A DNA stretch of 64,000 bases from Cyanobacterium sp. Dongsha4 (lineage in GTDB: Bacteria; Cyanobacteriota; Cyanobacteriia; Cyanobacteriales; Cyanobacteriaceae): positions 1,563,326 to 1,627,325 of the forward strand of contig NZ_CP084098.1 of NCBI RefSeq assembly GCF_036345015.1, written 5' to 3'. The position numbers were made by a program, and so were the translations under genes. The notes beneath the pieces were generated by a model that was not told where the DNA came from, did no database searches, and saw nothing but the letters and a program-made list of their open reading frames with translations. Of the stretch, positions 54,531-63,452 are shown in pieces (position 1 is the first letter of the stretch; each line of letters begins with the position of its first letter).

Positions 54531-55966
54531 TATGGTAAAACCATCCAAAATAAGCCCACTAGGGTTAAGCTCATAATGCCAATGAGATGATCAAAATCTT
54601 CTAGGATGCGAGGTAATTTGATAACTGCTTTTTTAATCAAGACAAAGTAAACTAACCAACCAATAAAGACTGTAATTAAGGCTTTAATAATGTTACTTAG
54701 GGTGTAAGTGGATAGATAGAAACCGTTAGCAAAAATTAACCCTGCCAATAGAAAGATAACTCCAAACCAAAAACCCCAATTTTGTTTTAGTATTTTGGCA
54801 GATGTATCATGAGGTAAAAAAATAAATTTAGCGAAGGAAATAGCTGTACCAACGGCGGCAATATTCATTAACATTACTTGCCATGGATAAAGATTTTTAA
54901 CGGTTAAAACTTTGGCACAATATCCAGCAAGTAGAGGTACACCTGAAATGGATAAACTGGCGATAACTAAGGCTATCCACAAATAAGTATTAATATTAGT
55001 GTGTTTTAATTCTTTGATATTCCGTGTTGGCAATGAACCTGCCATTAAAAATAAGCTAGATTTTACTAAGCCGTGGAAAAGAGCGTAAATTCCCGCAACG
55101 GGGGGAGAAGCCAAAACAAAACCCAATTGAGATACGGTGTGAAAGGCTAACATCCTCTTTACATCGCTTTCAAAAATAGCGTATGTGACTCCTAATAGGG
55201 CAGTGGCTATGGCTACAATACGCACAATATGATCCATCTCATCCACAATTAAAGCAAGGCGAATGAGGGGATAAACTCCTGCTTTAACTACCACTCCTGA
55301 TAATAATGCAGATACGGGAGTTTCGGCGGAGGCATGGGTGAGGGGCAACCATAATCCAGAAACAAAGACTCCTCCTTTAACTAATAATCCTAACAGAATA
55401 AGTGCGATCGCTTCTGGGGGGGAATTACTTAAACCGTTGAAACTAAAAGAATTATTAGCTTTATAGATTAAAATTGCTCCTATTAGGTAAAACAACATTG
55501 CTGTATTACTAACAAAGAGATACCGTAAACCGATCCAGATACTTTTGTCTGTGCGAGGATAAACTATTAAAAGAAAAGCGGCAATGCTAATAACCTCAAT
55601 GGCAACATAAAAACTGATAAAGTCGTAGCCAATAAAACAGGCGTTAACACTACCATAGAGAATCATTAATTGGGTATAGAAAAAAGCCTTCCTTTCCTCA
55701 TACCAACAATAAAATAAAACAGCAATGGTAACAAGACTATTGGTAAGAATAAAATAACCACTTAGCTTATCGATAAAAAGACTAACACCAAAATTGTCTA
55801 ATAATTGTAAAGTTAAATCTTGCCCAGAAGCCAGTAACCATACAGGATATAAAACGGAAATTGATAAAACTGTTAGGGAAAGTATGTGGCTACATCTTGG
55901 TAATAAGTAAATAATAAAACCTGCCAAAAAAGGTAAAGCTAACCAAATTAAAGTAATTGTATCCAT
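54530..55966 (-). CDS. mrpD: Na+/H+ antiporter subunit D (MrpD/NdhD-like)
   Basis: The 478-aa product is a polytopic Proton_antipo_M family protein with about 14 hydrophobic segments. It has the family blocks LPLTHASAETPVSALLSGVV, followed by VKAGVYPLIR with the channel Lys, and the FESDVKRMLAFHTVSQLGF motif. Such subunits pump H+ or Na+ in Mrp antiporters and NDH-1. The overlap with an MrpC-like gene upstream (TAATG) marks it as MrpD. The rest of the Mrp complex (A, B, E, F, G) is not in the window. Confidence 0.85.
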   Translation of the reverse strand: MDTITLIWLALPFLAGFIIYLLPRCSHILSLTVLSISVLYPVWLLASGQDLTLQLLDNFGVSLFIDKLSGYFILTNSLVTIAVLFYCWYEERKAFFYTQLMILYGSVNACFIGYDFISFYVAIEVISIAAFLLIVYPRTDKSIWIGLRYLFVSNTAMLFYLIGAILIYKANNSFSFNGLSNSPPEAIALILLGLLVKGGVFVSGLWLPLTHASAETPVSALLSGVVVKAGVYPLIRLALIVDEMDHIVRIVAIATALLGVTYAIFESDVKRMLAFHTVSQLGFVLASPPVAGIYALFHGLVKSSLFLMAGSLPTRNIKELKHTNINTYLWIALVIASLSISGVPLLAGYCAKVLTVKNLYPWQVMLMNIAAVGTAISFAKFIFLPHDTSAKILKQNWGFWFGVIFLLAGLIFANGFYLSTYTLSNIIKALITVFIGWLVYFVLIKKAVIKLPRILEDFDHLIGIMSLTLVGLFWMVLP

Positions 55967-56307
55967 TATTTTCCAATAGTATTTTCAATCTCGTCGGTTT
56001 CTAAAGTAGGATTATCAACAGCTAATTTCATGACACCCACTAACATCAAAGCCTGAATGGAAAAACCAATGACGATGGCTGTTAAAATGACCGCTTGAGG
56101 CACTGGGTCCGCATAATCAACATTATCCTTAGCCGTGAGAATAGGGGTGAAAAAACCCTTCCGAGAAGCAATGAAGACATAATAAGCAATAACCCCACTA
56201 CTCATTACATCCATGCCCATAATTTTCATAACTAGATTACGCTTCAACATAATCCCTAAAAATCCGCATAGGATTGTGGCAAGAATAAATCCCTCTAAAA
56301 TTATCAT
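55966..56307 (-). CDS. mrpC: Na+/H+ antiporter subunit C (MrpC/NuoK-like)
   Basis: This 113-aa, three-helix NuoK/MnhC-type protein has conserved glutamate-poor helices and the MrpC ending VPQAVILTAIVIGFSIQA. The window's frame extends to a TTG at 56346, but the ATG for MIILEGFILATILCG gives the usual 113-residue length. It overlaps mrpD by one base. Only the C and D subunits are here, so an orphan CD unit or a dispersed Mrp set is possible. Confidence 0.85.
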   Translation of the reverse strand: MIILEGFILATILCGFLGIMLKRNLVMKIMGMDVMSSGVIAYYVFIASRKGFFTPILTAKDNVDYADPVPQAVILTAIVIGFSIQALMLVGVMKLAVDNPTLETDEIENTIGK

Positions 56308-56465
56308 TGGCTTAATTGTCAGTTCCTTAAAATAGCTAAAAATCAATAAATATAAAATTTTAAATAGAGTTTAATCTATAATAATTGTTCTAATATAAAA
56401 CATATTTTTACCGTTGACAACTGATTTATTTCTTCTTTCATGGTTGAGATGATAGAATTTTAATC

Positions 56466-57095
56466 ATGATGAATATAAGTTTAACTTTTAGTAGTGCGAT
56501 CGCTCTTTTTACGGCGATGGTAATTTTAGCTTCAATACCCAGCATGAGTGTTTTAACCGTATCAACACGAACCATTACTCACGGTTTAACTCATGGAATT
56601 TGGACAGCTATGGGCATAGTTTCGGGAGATATTTTATTTCTAATTGTAGCGATTTATGGTTTATCAATTTTTGCAGGAATTAATGTTTTTTTCAGTTTAA
56701 TTAAGTATATTGGTGCTTTATATTTATTGTGGTTAGGCTTAAATTTATGGAAAAAAACACCAGTCAATCAAATCTTAGTTAAATCAAATGAAAAATCTTC
56801 TTTTGTCGCTAGTTTTTTCATGGGATTTGTGATCACGACTGCCGATTTAAAAGCGATTCTTTTTTATTTGAGTTTTCTTCCTGCTTTTTTGGATTTATCT
56901 AGTGTTTCTTTAATGGACACTTTTATTATTATTTTAATTACTATTGTTGCTGTGGGAGGAATCAAATTTATTTATGCTTTTTTTAGTTATAAAACAGGCT
57001 CAGTTTTAAAGAAAAATAATAATTTTAAATATATTAATTATGTCGCTGGAACAATGATGATTGCGATCGCATTTTTCCTCTTATTTAAAACCTGA
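56466..57095 (+). CDS. LysE/RhtB-family exporter
   Basis: The 209-aa membrane protein has about six hydrophobic segments. It shows the LysE/RhtB family layout: an N-terminal SIPSMSVLTVSTRTITHGLTHG-like block, GDILFLIVAIYG, and KYIGALYLLWLGLNLWKK. The substrate (amino acids or related compounds) cannot be told. A HIP1-type octamer lies at 56495. It is convergent with pykF across a short repeat-bearing gap of about 38 bp. Confidence 0.85.
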   Translation: MMNISLTFSSAIALFTAMVILASIPSMSVLTVSTRTITHGLTHGIWTAMGIVSGDILFLIVAIYGLSIFAGINVFFSLIKYIGALYLLWLGLNLWKKTPVNQILVKSNEKSSFVASFFMGFVITTADLKAILFYLSFLPAFLDLSSVSLMDTFIIILITIVAVGGIKFIYAFFSYKTGSVLKKNNNFKYINYVAGTMMIAIAFFLLFKT

Positions 57096-57100
57096 TACCT

Positions 57101-57127
57101 GCCTTGATATTATTAAACCGAATTGAG
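57101..57127 (+). repeat. Degenerate copy of the conserved repeat core
   Basis: CCTTGATATTATTAAACCGAATTGAG resembles the core seen at 2388 and 40781. It occupies the short gap between the convergent exporter and pyruvate kinase genes. Confidence 0.5.
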
Positions 57128-57132
57128 TCAAT

Positions 57133-58545
57133 TTAGCTTATAACGTGTATTTTCAAAAAATTAGTACCTTTACTAATTCCCGTAGGAATACCCGCCATAA
57201 TTAAGATGCGGTCGCCTTTTTTCGCTAAATTGCGTTTATGAATAACTGTTTCTACCTGATTAAGTAAATCTTCAAAATTGAGAGGCTCTTGATCAATTAA
57301 AATCGGTTTCACACCCCAAACAAGATTAAGACGATGATAGACTTTATCTTCTACCGTTAAAGCTAACACAGGAGTTTTAGAACGCTCTCCCGCCGCAATT
57401 ATGGCACTATAACCACTTTTCGTATAAGCAACAATGAATTTGAGAGACATAGTTTTGTCAATGGCATTTAAAGCCTCGCTCAAAGCATGGGTTTCATCAT
57501 TCAAAGAAGGGGGATGGTTAGTAAAATTCAAATTAGGTTCAACACTTAAAGCTATTTTCGCCATCATTTCCACCGCTTTAACTGGATATGAACCCACTGC
57601 CGACTCTCCTGATAACATAATTGCATCCGTACCATCAATAATCGCATTAGCCACATCACTAGCTTCTGCACGGGTGGGACGAGGACTGCGTATCATGCTA
57701 TCTAACATTTGTGTAGCGGTAATTACTGGCTTAACTTGCCGATTACATAAAGAAATAATTTGTTTTTGCAGTAAAGGAACTTTCTCAGGACTCATTTCCA
57801 CCCCTAAATCTCCTCTCGCCACCATAATGCCATCACATTCATTGATAATTTCTTCAAGGTTATCAACCGCTTGGGGTTTTTCAATTTTGGCAATTACAGG
57901 AGTATCTTGTGCATTATTTTGAGCTAAAAATTGTTTTAAAGTGATAATATCTTGTGCCCTACGAACAAAACTGAGGGAAACCCAGTCAACTCCCTGAGAC
58001 AAGCCAAATTCTAGGTCTTTTTTATCCTTTTCTGTCATAGAAGGTAAACGCAGATTAAGACTTGGTAAATTCACTCCCTTACGACTTTTAAGAATACCTC
58101 CTTCTATTACTTCACAAATAACCATCGGTTTCTCTATGGCAACAATTTGAAATTCCAACAAACCATCATCGAGAAGGATTTGTGTACCAATTTCCGCTTC
58201 TTCGGCTAAATGAGGATAGTCAATGGTAATAATATTTTCTCCTGTTTGCGACCAATTTTCAGGAATAAGAGTTAATCTATCTCCTTGCTTTATCTCCAAC
58301 TGCCCTGAAGGTAATTGGCCAACCCTAATTTTTGGCCCTTGTAAATCTTGTAATAAAGTAATAGGAGTATCTAATTCTTCTGATACCCTTCTTAGTAAAG
58401 ATACAATTTGAGCATGATCTTCATAACTACCATGAGAAAAATTTAGTCTAGCCACACTCATTCCTGCTATTATCATTTGCCTAATAATTTCAGGAGAAGT
58501 ACTTGCAGGTCCTATGGTGGCGACAATCTTTGTATGGTGTTTCAT
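57133..58545 (-). CDS. pyk: Pyruvate kinase
   Basis: The 470-aa glycolytic enzyme converts PEP and ADP to pyruvate and ATP. Signatures are [27 protein letters not shown], the catalytic-Lys segment [24 protein letters not shown], and [20 protein letters not shown]. The C-terminal domain is complete, and the length is normal. Cyanobacteria have two pyk genes; I cannot say which type this is. The start ATG is standard. Confidence 0.96.
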   Translation of the reverse strand: MKHHTKIVATIGPASTSPEIIRQMIIAGMSVARLNFSHGSYEDHAQIVSLLRRVSEELDTPITLLQDLQGPKIRVGQLPSGQLEIKQGDRLTLIPENWSQTGENIITIDYPHLAEEAEIGTQILLDDGLLEFQIVAIEKPMVICEVIEGGILKSRKGVNLPSLNLRLPSMTEKDKKDLEFGLSQGVDWVSLSFVRRAQDIITLKQFLAQNNAQDTPVIAKIEKPQAVDNLEEIINECDGIMVARGDLGVEMSPEKVPLLQKQIISLCNRQVKPVITATQMLDSMIRSPRPTRAEASDVANAIIDGTDAIMLSGESAVGSYPVKAVEMMAKIALSVEPNLNFTNHPPSLNDETHALSEALNAIDKTMSLKFIVAYTKSGYSAIIAAGERSKTPVLALTVEDKVYHRLNLVWGVKPILIDQEPLNFEDLLNQVETVIHKRNLAKKGDRILIMAGIPTGISKGTNFLKIHVIS

Positions 58546-58830
58546 TTTTTCTTTTGTGTAATTTAATCCCGTAAATATTTTCAGGATAATTACTTTTTGT
58601 GAATTAGAGGTTAGGCTAAGGTTAACACAACTATTTCATCCATCTAGTTAAGGATTAAGAACAGACTTCTTATAAAACTAAAATTAAAATTAATTTCTTT
58701 TCTATAGGGGAAATAGTCAATTTTCTTAACTCTTGCCTTTTGCCATTCAGCTCTTGCCTTAGAAAGCAAGAAGTCTAATTAAGAATTATAGTAATACTTA
58801 ATTACTAATTCCTAATTACTCATTAATTTC

Positions 58831-59565
58831 CTACTTTTTCTTTTCCCCCGGTTCTAATATTCTTTGAAACAAATATCCTGTACCTCTAGCGGTTAAAATC
58901 AGTTCAGGATTGCTGGGGTCATCTTCTAACTTTGCTCTTAAACGAGATACGTGAACGTCCACAACTCTAGTATCGACATGACGCTCAGGTGTATATCCCC
59001 AAACTTCTTGTAATATTTCTGAACGAGAAAAGGGATCTCCTGATTTACTTACGAGGAGTTCTAACAAGCTAAACTCCATTCCTGTTAAGCGGATTCTTTG
59101 ATCTCCTTTGTAAACTTGTCTTTTGTTGGTGTCAATTCTGATGGAATTAATGGAGATAACCCCCGAACTAGGTATTCCTGCAACTCCTGTTTTGTCAACT
59201 CTTCTTAACACAGAGCGGATTCTTGCTTCTAATTCTTTGGGAGAGAAAGGTTTAACCACATAATCATCTGCTCCTAGTTCTAACCCTGTAATACGGTCTG
59301 CTACATCACCTAAAGCGGTTAACATGATAATGGGTATGTCAGATTCTTTTCTTAGTTCTTGACAAACTCCATAACCGTCTAATTTAGGCATCATCACGTC
59401 TAAAACCACTAAATCAGGCTGAGTCTCATGAAAAGTTGCGATCGCATCTTCTCCATCGGCGGCGGTGACAACGTCATAACCAATCATCGAGAGACGAGTT
59501 TCTAAAATACGGCGAATACTGGCTTCATCGTCCACTACTAAAATTTTTTCTTTTTGAGTTTCCAA
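58831..59565 (-). CDS. rpaB: Response regulator RpaB (OmpR family)
   Basis: The 244-aa response regulator has a receiver domain with D56 as phospho-acceptor (VVLDVMMPKLDG), acidic D12-D13, and Lys in VKPFSPKEL. A winged-helix DNA-binding domain follows (RLTGMEFSLLELL and VWGYTPERHVDTRVVDVHVS). The whole matches RpaB/Ycf27, the essential cyanobacterial regulator that binds HLR1 sites in photosynthesis and high-light promoters and pairs with the kinase NblS. NblS is not in the window. The coding frame has a HIP1 site, as is normal for resident genes. Confidence 0.93.
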   Translation of the reverse strand: METQKEKILVVDDEASIRRILETRLSMIGYDVVTAADGEDAIATFHETQPDLVVLDVMMPKLDGYGVCQELRKESDIPIIMLTALGDVADRITGLELGADDYVVKPFSPKELEARIRSVLRRVDKTGVAGIPSSGVISINSIRIDTNKRQVYKGDQRIRLTGMEFSLLELLVSKSGDPFSRSEILQEVWGYTPERHVDTRVVDVHVSRLRAKLEDDPSNPELILTARGTGYLFQRILEPGEKKK

Positions 59566-59689
59566 TGTTTGCTCTCCTATACTAAAGATTTTTCTTATAT
59601 ATTTATCTGATCTAGTTTATAGGAAAAATGAGTCATGAGGAATCAGTAATTAGTAAATAATTAGGGCTTATTGAAAAAGTATTTTGTCA

Positions 59690-59901
59690 GGTAGCTAAAG
59701 GAATAAAAAGCAAAGGGCAAAAGGCAAAGGTAAATAGGGAATAGGGAATAGGGAATAGGGAATAGGCAATGGTTTAATAATTAAGAATTAATAACTCCGT
59801 TCACGACCGAAGGGAGTACATGAGCGTGGCAAACTCTCCGAACCCCGAACACCTACAACCAGAAACTTACCTTTATTCCATATTATTAGGCTGAACAGAG
59901 G
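59690..59901. repeat. Dispersed intergenic repeat between rpaB and the PRC-barrel gene
   Basis: AAAGCAAAGGGCAAAAGGC leads into five GAATAGG heptamer units (AGGGAATAGGGAATAGG). CCGAACCCCGAACACC and a degenerate core ending CTGAACAGAGG follow near 59901. It fills most of the 341-bp gap upstream of rpaB; no gene is seen. Confidence 0.7.
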
Positions 59902-59906
59902 TTTAA

Positions 59907-60875
59907 TTAGTATTCCTCGTATTCTGGCATTTTCTGTTTTTGGGGAATATTCACTTTTTGGGGACGATAATCATCCTCAACATCATCATCCCACATATCA
60001 TCTTCTAAGGATTCATCATATTTAGAGCGTGTTTCTGATTTATCATAATTATTTAGTTGATAACGAGGTGCAGGTTCTCTTTCAACGCCACTTTCTCCCC
60101 AATTATCTTCTTCTATTTCTTCCTGATAGGCCATTGCTTCTTGACGACGGGCAGGAGGAGGAGTAATAACTTCCGCTTGTTCCCATTCATCTTCCGTCCA
60201 ATTTTCTTCCACTACAGCCGTACGTTGAGGTTTAGGTTGGGCAACGGGGCGGATTGGTACTCCTGTTGGTAACTGATTTTCTGGTGGAGTTGTTGGAGCG
60301 TAATACATTTCATCTTCATCTTTTTCCCAAGGGGGACGACCAATTCCAAGTCTTTCTAATACTCCTACTGTTATTTGTGTGACTCGTTCCTCTGCACCCT
60401 CAAAAACGATAATGCGATTAGGCCCACTACTAACAATTTCATCTACAGATATTTCATAGGTACTAATTAACTGTTCAGGTATTTGGGGAAGACCGATCGC
60501 AGCTATAATTAAAGAGTTTAATTGACCATTTTCTTGATTAAATTGAAAATCTCTTACTTTACCTAATGGTTCACCTGTTTCGGTAACAACTTCAGAATTA
60601 ATTAAAGCACTATAAAGGTCTATATCAACATCTTCAATAACATCCTCATCTTCTACTAAAACCACGTCTCCCATTTGGGAAATGCGATCGAGATACATAT
60701 ATTTAGGAATACCAGACATGGCTAAACGATTATCTCTTAATCCTAGTGCAACTACTTCTCTGCGATCGACATCTACTAACACCTCCTTAACAACCCCTAA
60801 TCTTTTTCCTGTATTTCTAGTAATAACTTGAGTGTTTAAAAACTCGTTCCTTAAGCTACTTTGTGCATCTATCAT
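59907..60875 (-). CDS. PRC-barrel domain protein with disordered tail
   Basis: The 322-aa protein has two PRC-barrel domains in its N-terminal half. The first is at about residues 10-75 (GKRLGVVKEVLVDVDRREVV) and the second at about 95-165 (GEPLGKVRDFQFNQENGQL). An acidic low-complexity C-terminal half follows (about 215-322, rich in Glu, Asp, Pro and Tyr, with WxEDxWE repeats). PRC-barrel proteins in photosynthetic bacteria can serve RNA or photosynthetic complex assembly. The role here is unknown, and the tail suggests a disordered interaction region. Confidence 0.8.
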   Translation of the reverse strand: MIDAQSSLRNEFLNTQVITRNTGKRLGVVKEVLVDVDRREVVALGLRDNRLAMSGIPKYMYLDRISQMGDVVLVEDEDVIEDVDIDLYSALINSEVVTETGEPLGKVRDFQFNQENGQLNSLIIAAIGLPQIPEQLISTYEISVDEIVSSGPNRIIVFEGAEERVTQITVGVLERLGIGRPPWEKDEDEMYYAPTTPPENQLPTGVPIRPVAQPKPQRTAVVEENWTEDEWEQAEVITPPPARRQEAMAYQEEIEEDNWGESGVEREPAPRYQLNNYDKSETRSKYDESLEDDMWDDDVEDDYRPQKVNIPQKQKMPEYEEY

Positions 60876-61180
60876 AATAATTTAATATATATCTAACAAA
60901 TATACTTGACTTTAATTTGTTAATTTAATTTAACTTACTCCTAGTCATTTGATAATAACTCATATTTATGATTTTTGATATTTCCCCTCATGGTTTATCC
61001 CCTTCAGAAAAAATTTCCCCTTTTAAGGCAACATTAACGGATGGGTTTCCCCTTACTAACTAAAGAGCGTAAACTTTTTTAGTGAACTAGCTAACTTGAT
61101 ACTTTAGCAAATTCAATGTTTTCGTCTCTAACTAAGGTGATATATTATGAGCTTAAAAGATTCACTTTTCTCCGTAAAAT
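60876..61180. other. Intergenic region with pyrimidine-rich tracts
   Basis: This 305-bp divergent gap contains several TTTCCCC tracts between 60980 and 61060, and no ORF that I can support. An ATG at 61147 opens a short frame not aligned with the Nudix-like gene. Promoters for both flanking genes are expected here. Confidence 0.45.
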
Positions 61181-61732
61181 ATGGAAAATATAAATTGGCA
61201 ATTAATCGATACTATTGTCGAAATTAAATCTCCTTGGATAACTTTAATAGGTGAAAAAATTAAGGATAATCAAGATAATATTTTAGATTATTGGAGAGTA
61301 GAAAAAGAAGATTCTTTAATAGTTATCACTAGATATAAAAATTCTTTAATCTTTCCTAAATTAACATTTCGTCCGGGCATTAAGAAAGTAACCCTTGATT
61401 TTGCAGGAGGGAGATTAAAAAAGAATAATAGTTTAGAAAATACTACCTATCAAATTTTGCAAAGAGAATTAAATCTAACTCAAGATAAGATTAAGATAAT
61501 TACTCCAATTAATCATCAAGGATTTATGATTAACAGTTCTTTTAGTAATCAAAAGTTATGGGGTTTTTATTGTGAATTAAAATCAGATATTAGTCTCGAT
61601 GATCTCTATATTGGTGCTATTTATAGTCTGAATAGTAATGATTTTAAACGCTTATTAAACGATTTACAGTGTCTTCAGTGTCGTAGTTTACTTTTAGAGT
61701 GCGTTTCTCAAGGATTAGTTGCGACTTTTTAA
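61181..61732 (+). CDS. Nudix-like protein with a degenerate Nudix box
   Basis: The 183-aa protein looks like an ADP-ribose-pyrophosphatase-type Nudix fold. The region VTLDFAGGRLKKNNSLENTT continues into YQILQRELNLT. Compared with the Nudix box (Gx5Ex7REUxEExGU), the Glu after the Gly is lost and only the RE-L core remains. Pyrophosphatase activity is therefore doubtful, and a binding role is possible. The start ATG follows a weak Shine-Dalgarno. No operon partner is present, though the DUF4327 gene follows on the same strand after 93 bp. Confidence 0.65.
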   Translation: MENINWQLIDTIVEIKSPWITLIGEKIKDNQDNILDYWRVEKEDSLIVITRYKNSLIFPKLTFRPGIKKVTLDFAGGRLKKNNSLENTTYQILQRELNLTQDKIKIITPINHQGFMINSSFSNQKLWGFYCELKSDISLDDLYIGAIYSLNSNDFKRLLNDLQCLQCRSLLLECVSQGLVATF

Positions 61733-61825
61733 AAATAAAGTATAGAATTTAACTGACAGATTTGTTTTTTTAGTATCTATATTTCGCAAGACTGTAAACT
61801 TAACACTGCAATCATATCTTATATT

Positions 61826-62062
61826 ATGACTACTCAAACTATCATTCCTAGCTACAATCATGATCTTAATTTTATCCGTGACGAAATTAGGGCTTTATTA
61901 GAAAAGGGTTGTATTAGTCGTCATCAACCTTTATACGTATTGGCTAACTATGTGCCTCCTAGAGAATGGTTAAATATTGAAAGGCAATTGGAAGAAAAAG
62001 ATTTCTTACTGCGCGATCGCATCTGTGATTTACTGACAGAGGAAAAATGGGACAATGATTAA
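61826..62062 (+). CDS. DUF4327 family small protein
   Basis: The 78-aa protein follows the DUF4327 pattern I recall from cyanobacteria: RDEIRALLEKGCISRHQPLY, then YVPPREWLNIERQLEEKDFL and LRDRICDLLTEEKWDND. It is likely cytosolic and helical. The function is unknown. The start ATG sits 93 bp after the preceding gene. A HIP1 octamer is in the 3' part of the frame. Confidence 0.82.
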   Translation: MTTQTIIPSYNHDLNFIRDEIRALLEKGCISRHQPLYVLANYVPPREWLNIERQLEEKDFLLRDRICDLLTEEKWDND

Positions 62063-62295
62063 GTAGCCTTTACCGCAAAAGTGCTTTAGCAGGGTAAACA
62101 ATAGGCACAAAGCAAGAATTTCAATTGATTATTAGAACTTAACAAAATGGTGTTGCTTAATTGCCATACAAGATATTATTGACTTGCTTCAAGTATCTAA
62201 CACTCAAAAGATTATTACCATTACCCGTTGCCTATTCCCCATTCCCGATCTAAACTAAAAATCATGGCTAAATGCTCCAACACCACAAAATAAAT

Positions 62296-62313
62296 AAGGG
62301 GCTTAAGCCCCTT
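62296..62313 (-). terminator. Possible terminator of the helical protein gene
   Basis: AAGGGGCTTAAGCCCCTT is a perfect palindrome that can form a 7-bp stem with a TTAA loop, 27 bp after the stop at 62341. The minus strand continues TTATTTATTTTG, so the T-run is imperfect. Confidence 0.5.
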
Positions 62314-62340
62314 GCCCTAAAACTAATACAGTTAAGAGAA

Positions 62341-62703
62341 TTAAGAGGACTTAATTTTTTCCAATTCCTCTCTTAAGGCAACGACTTCTTGAGTCAGTTG
62401 TTGAATATTTTGATAGGGATTATTTACCGCTTTTGTTTCTACTGTTTCATCATAAGTTTCATTACTATTGGTGTTTTCGCTCTTATTTTGAAAGAATTGC
62501 TCAATAATTTTTTTGGCTTCTTCTTCTGTTAGTGCGCCTTTCTCTTGCCATTCTTGAGATTTTTTTTGTAATTCTGTCGTTAATTCCGAAACAATTTGAT
62601 TGCGTTTATTATTGTCTTGCAAAGTTTCGATTGCTGAAGCCGTAGCACCGACTACGGTGCGAAAACCTTGTTGCACAAAATTGATTAAATTATTATTCTC
62701 CAT
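62341..62703 (-). CDS. Small helical protein, phasin-like
   Basis: The 120-aa product has an amphipathic N-terminal helix (NLINFVQQGFRTVVGATASA), a long helical middle, and a C-terminal coiled coil (about residues 92-120). It is similar to cyanobacterial phasin-like or DUF-type helical proteins, but I cannot assign it firmly. The linker is Asn/Thr/Glu-rich. It is single, between the DUF4327 gene and the FHA gene, with a possible terminator after it. Confidence 0.5.
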   Translation of the reverse strand: MENNNLINFVQQGFRTVVGATASAIETLQDNNKRNQIVSELTTELQKKSQEWQEKGALTEEEAKKIIEQFFQNKSENTNSNETYDETVETKAVNNPYQNIQQLTQEVVALREELEKIKSS

Positions 62704-62780
62704 GATGACTAACTAATCAGTAATATTGTTAATTTAAGACATTGACTTTAATATAGCCTAGCTTGAATAGTCTTATTTTT

Positions 62781-63173
62781 TTAGTTCATCACTGTTTCCT
62801 TCGATATATCTTTACTACTAATTGCCCGTCGTTTTGGTTGTTGATTATCCCTAGACGTAGGAGAATCTACCGAGTCATCAAGAGTAATTTTAATTTTAGG
62901 ACCTGAACTAGCTAAACGAATCACCATTCCATGTTTAACTAATACTTTATTAATCTTTTTTCCGTTGATAAATGTACCGTTAGAACCTAAATTGATTAAT
63001 GCCCAATCTTTCCCCCTCGGACGAATTTCTAAATGATGCCGCGATACAACAGCACTATAAAGCACTACATCATTGTCATTAGCTCGTCCAATTCTAATCA
63101 CCGAGTTGGGATCAAAGTTCCATTTTTGAACTGCAACTGATTTGAGGGGGTGTAATAGAGTTAAGGTAATCAC
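62781..63173 (-). CDS. FHA domain protein
   Basis: This 130-aa protein is a single Forkhead-associated domain. IRIGRANDNDVVL carries the conserved Gly-Arg, VVSRHHLEI has the Ser and His of the phosphopeptide site, and NLGSNGTFINGKKI has the Asn and Gly of the second loop. FHA domains bind phosphothreonine. A basic Ser/Lys tail follows (residues 100-130). No kinase is adjacent. The function in this context is unknown. Confidence 0.9.
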   Translation of the reverse strand: MITLTLLHPLKSVAVQKWNFDPNSVIRIGRANDNDVVLYSAVVSRHHLEIRPRGKDWALINLGSNGTFINGKKINKVLVKHGMVIRLASSGPKIKITLDDSVDSPTSRDNQQPKRRAISSKDISKETVMN

Positions 63174-63289
63174 CGACGTTCCATGGGAGTAAAGAGTGCA
63201 ATTATTCTTAAGTCAAACACTATTTTATTAAATAGTCTGACTAAATCTACTCTCATATTCTACATGATTTAGGAATTGATGAGTAATAA

Positions 63290-63405
63290 TTAACTTCAGT
63301 TCGATGTAAGAATATCGAATAGGGGTAGGTTGCAGGTGTTAGGGTATTGGGGTATTAGGGAGAAATTAATTAAAAACTTTTGCCTATTGCTCTTTTTGCT
63401 ATCAC
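63290..63405 (-). repeat. Dispersed intergenic repeat, inverted copy
   Basis: A reverse-complement core (CTTCAGTTCGATGTAAGAA, then TATCG) at 63294-63317 is followed by GGTAGGTTGCAGG and GGTATTGGGGTATTAGGG. It is the mirror image of the copies at 2.3 and 40.7 kb, and lies in the 279-bp gap after the stress-domain gene. Confidence 0.65.
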
Positions 63406-63452
63406 TAAGAGATAAAGGTTTATCCTGAATTCAAGTGAAAATCAGGTTGTAA

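Noticed and set aside
61147-61180. ATG at 61147 as an alternative start for the Nudix-like gene
   Set aside because: It is out of frame with the gene by one base.
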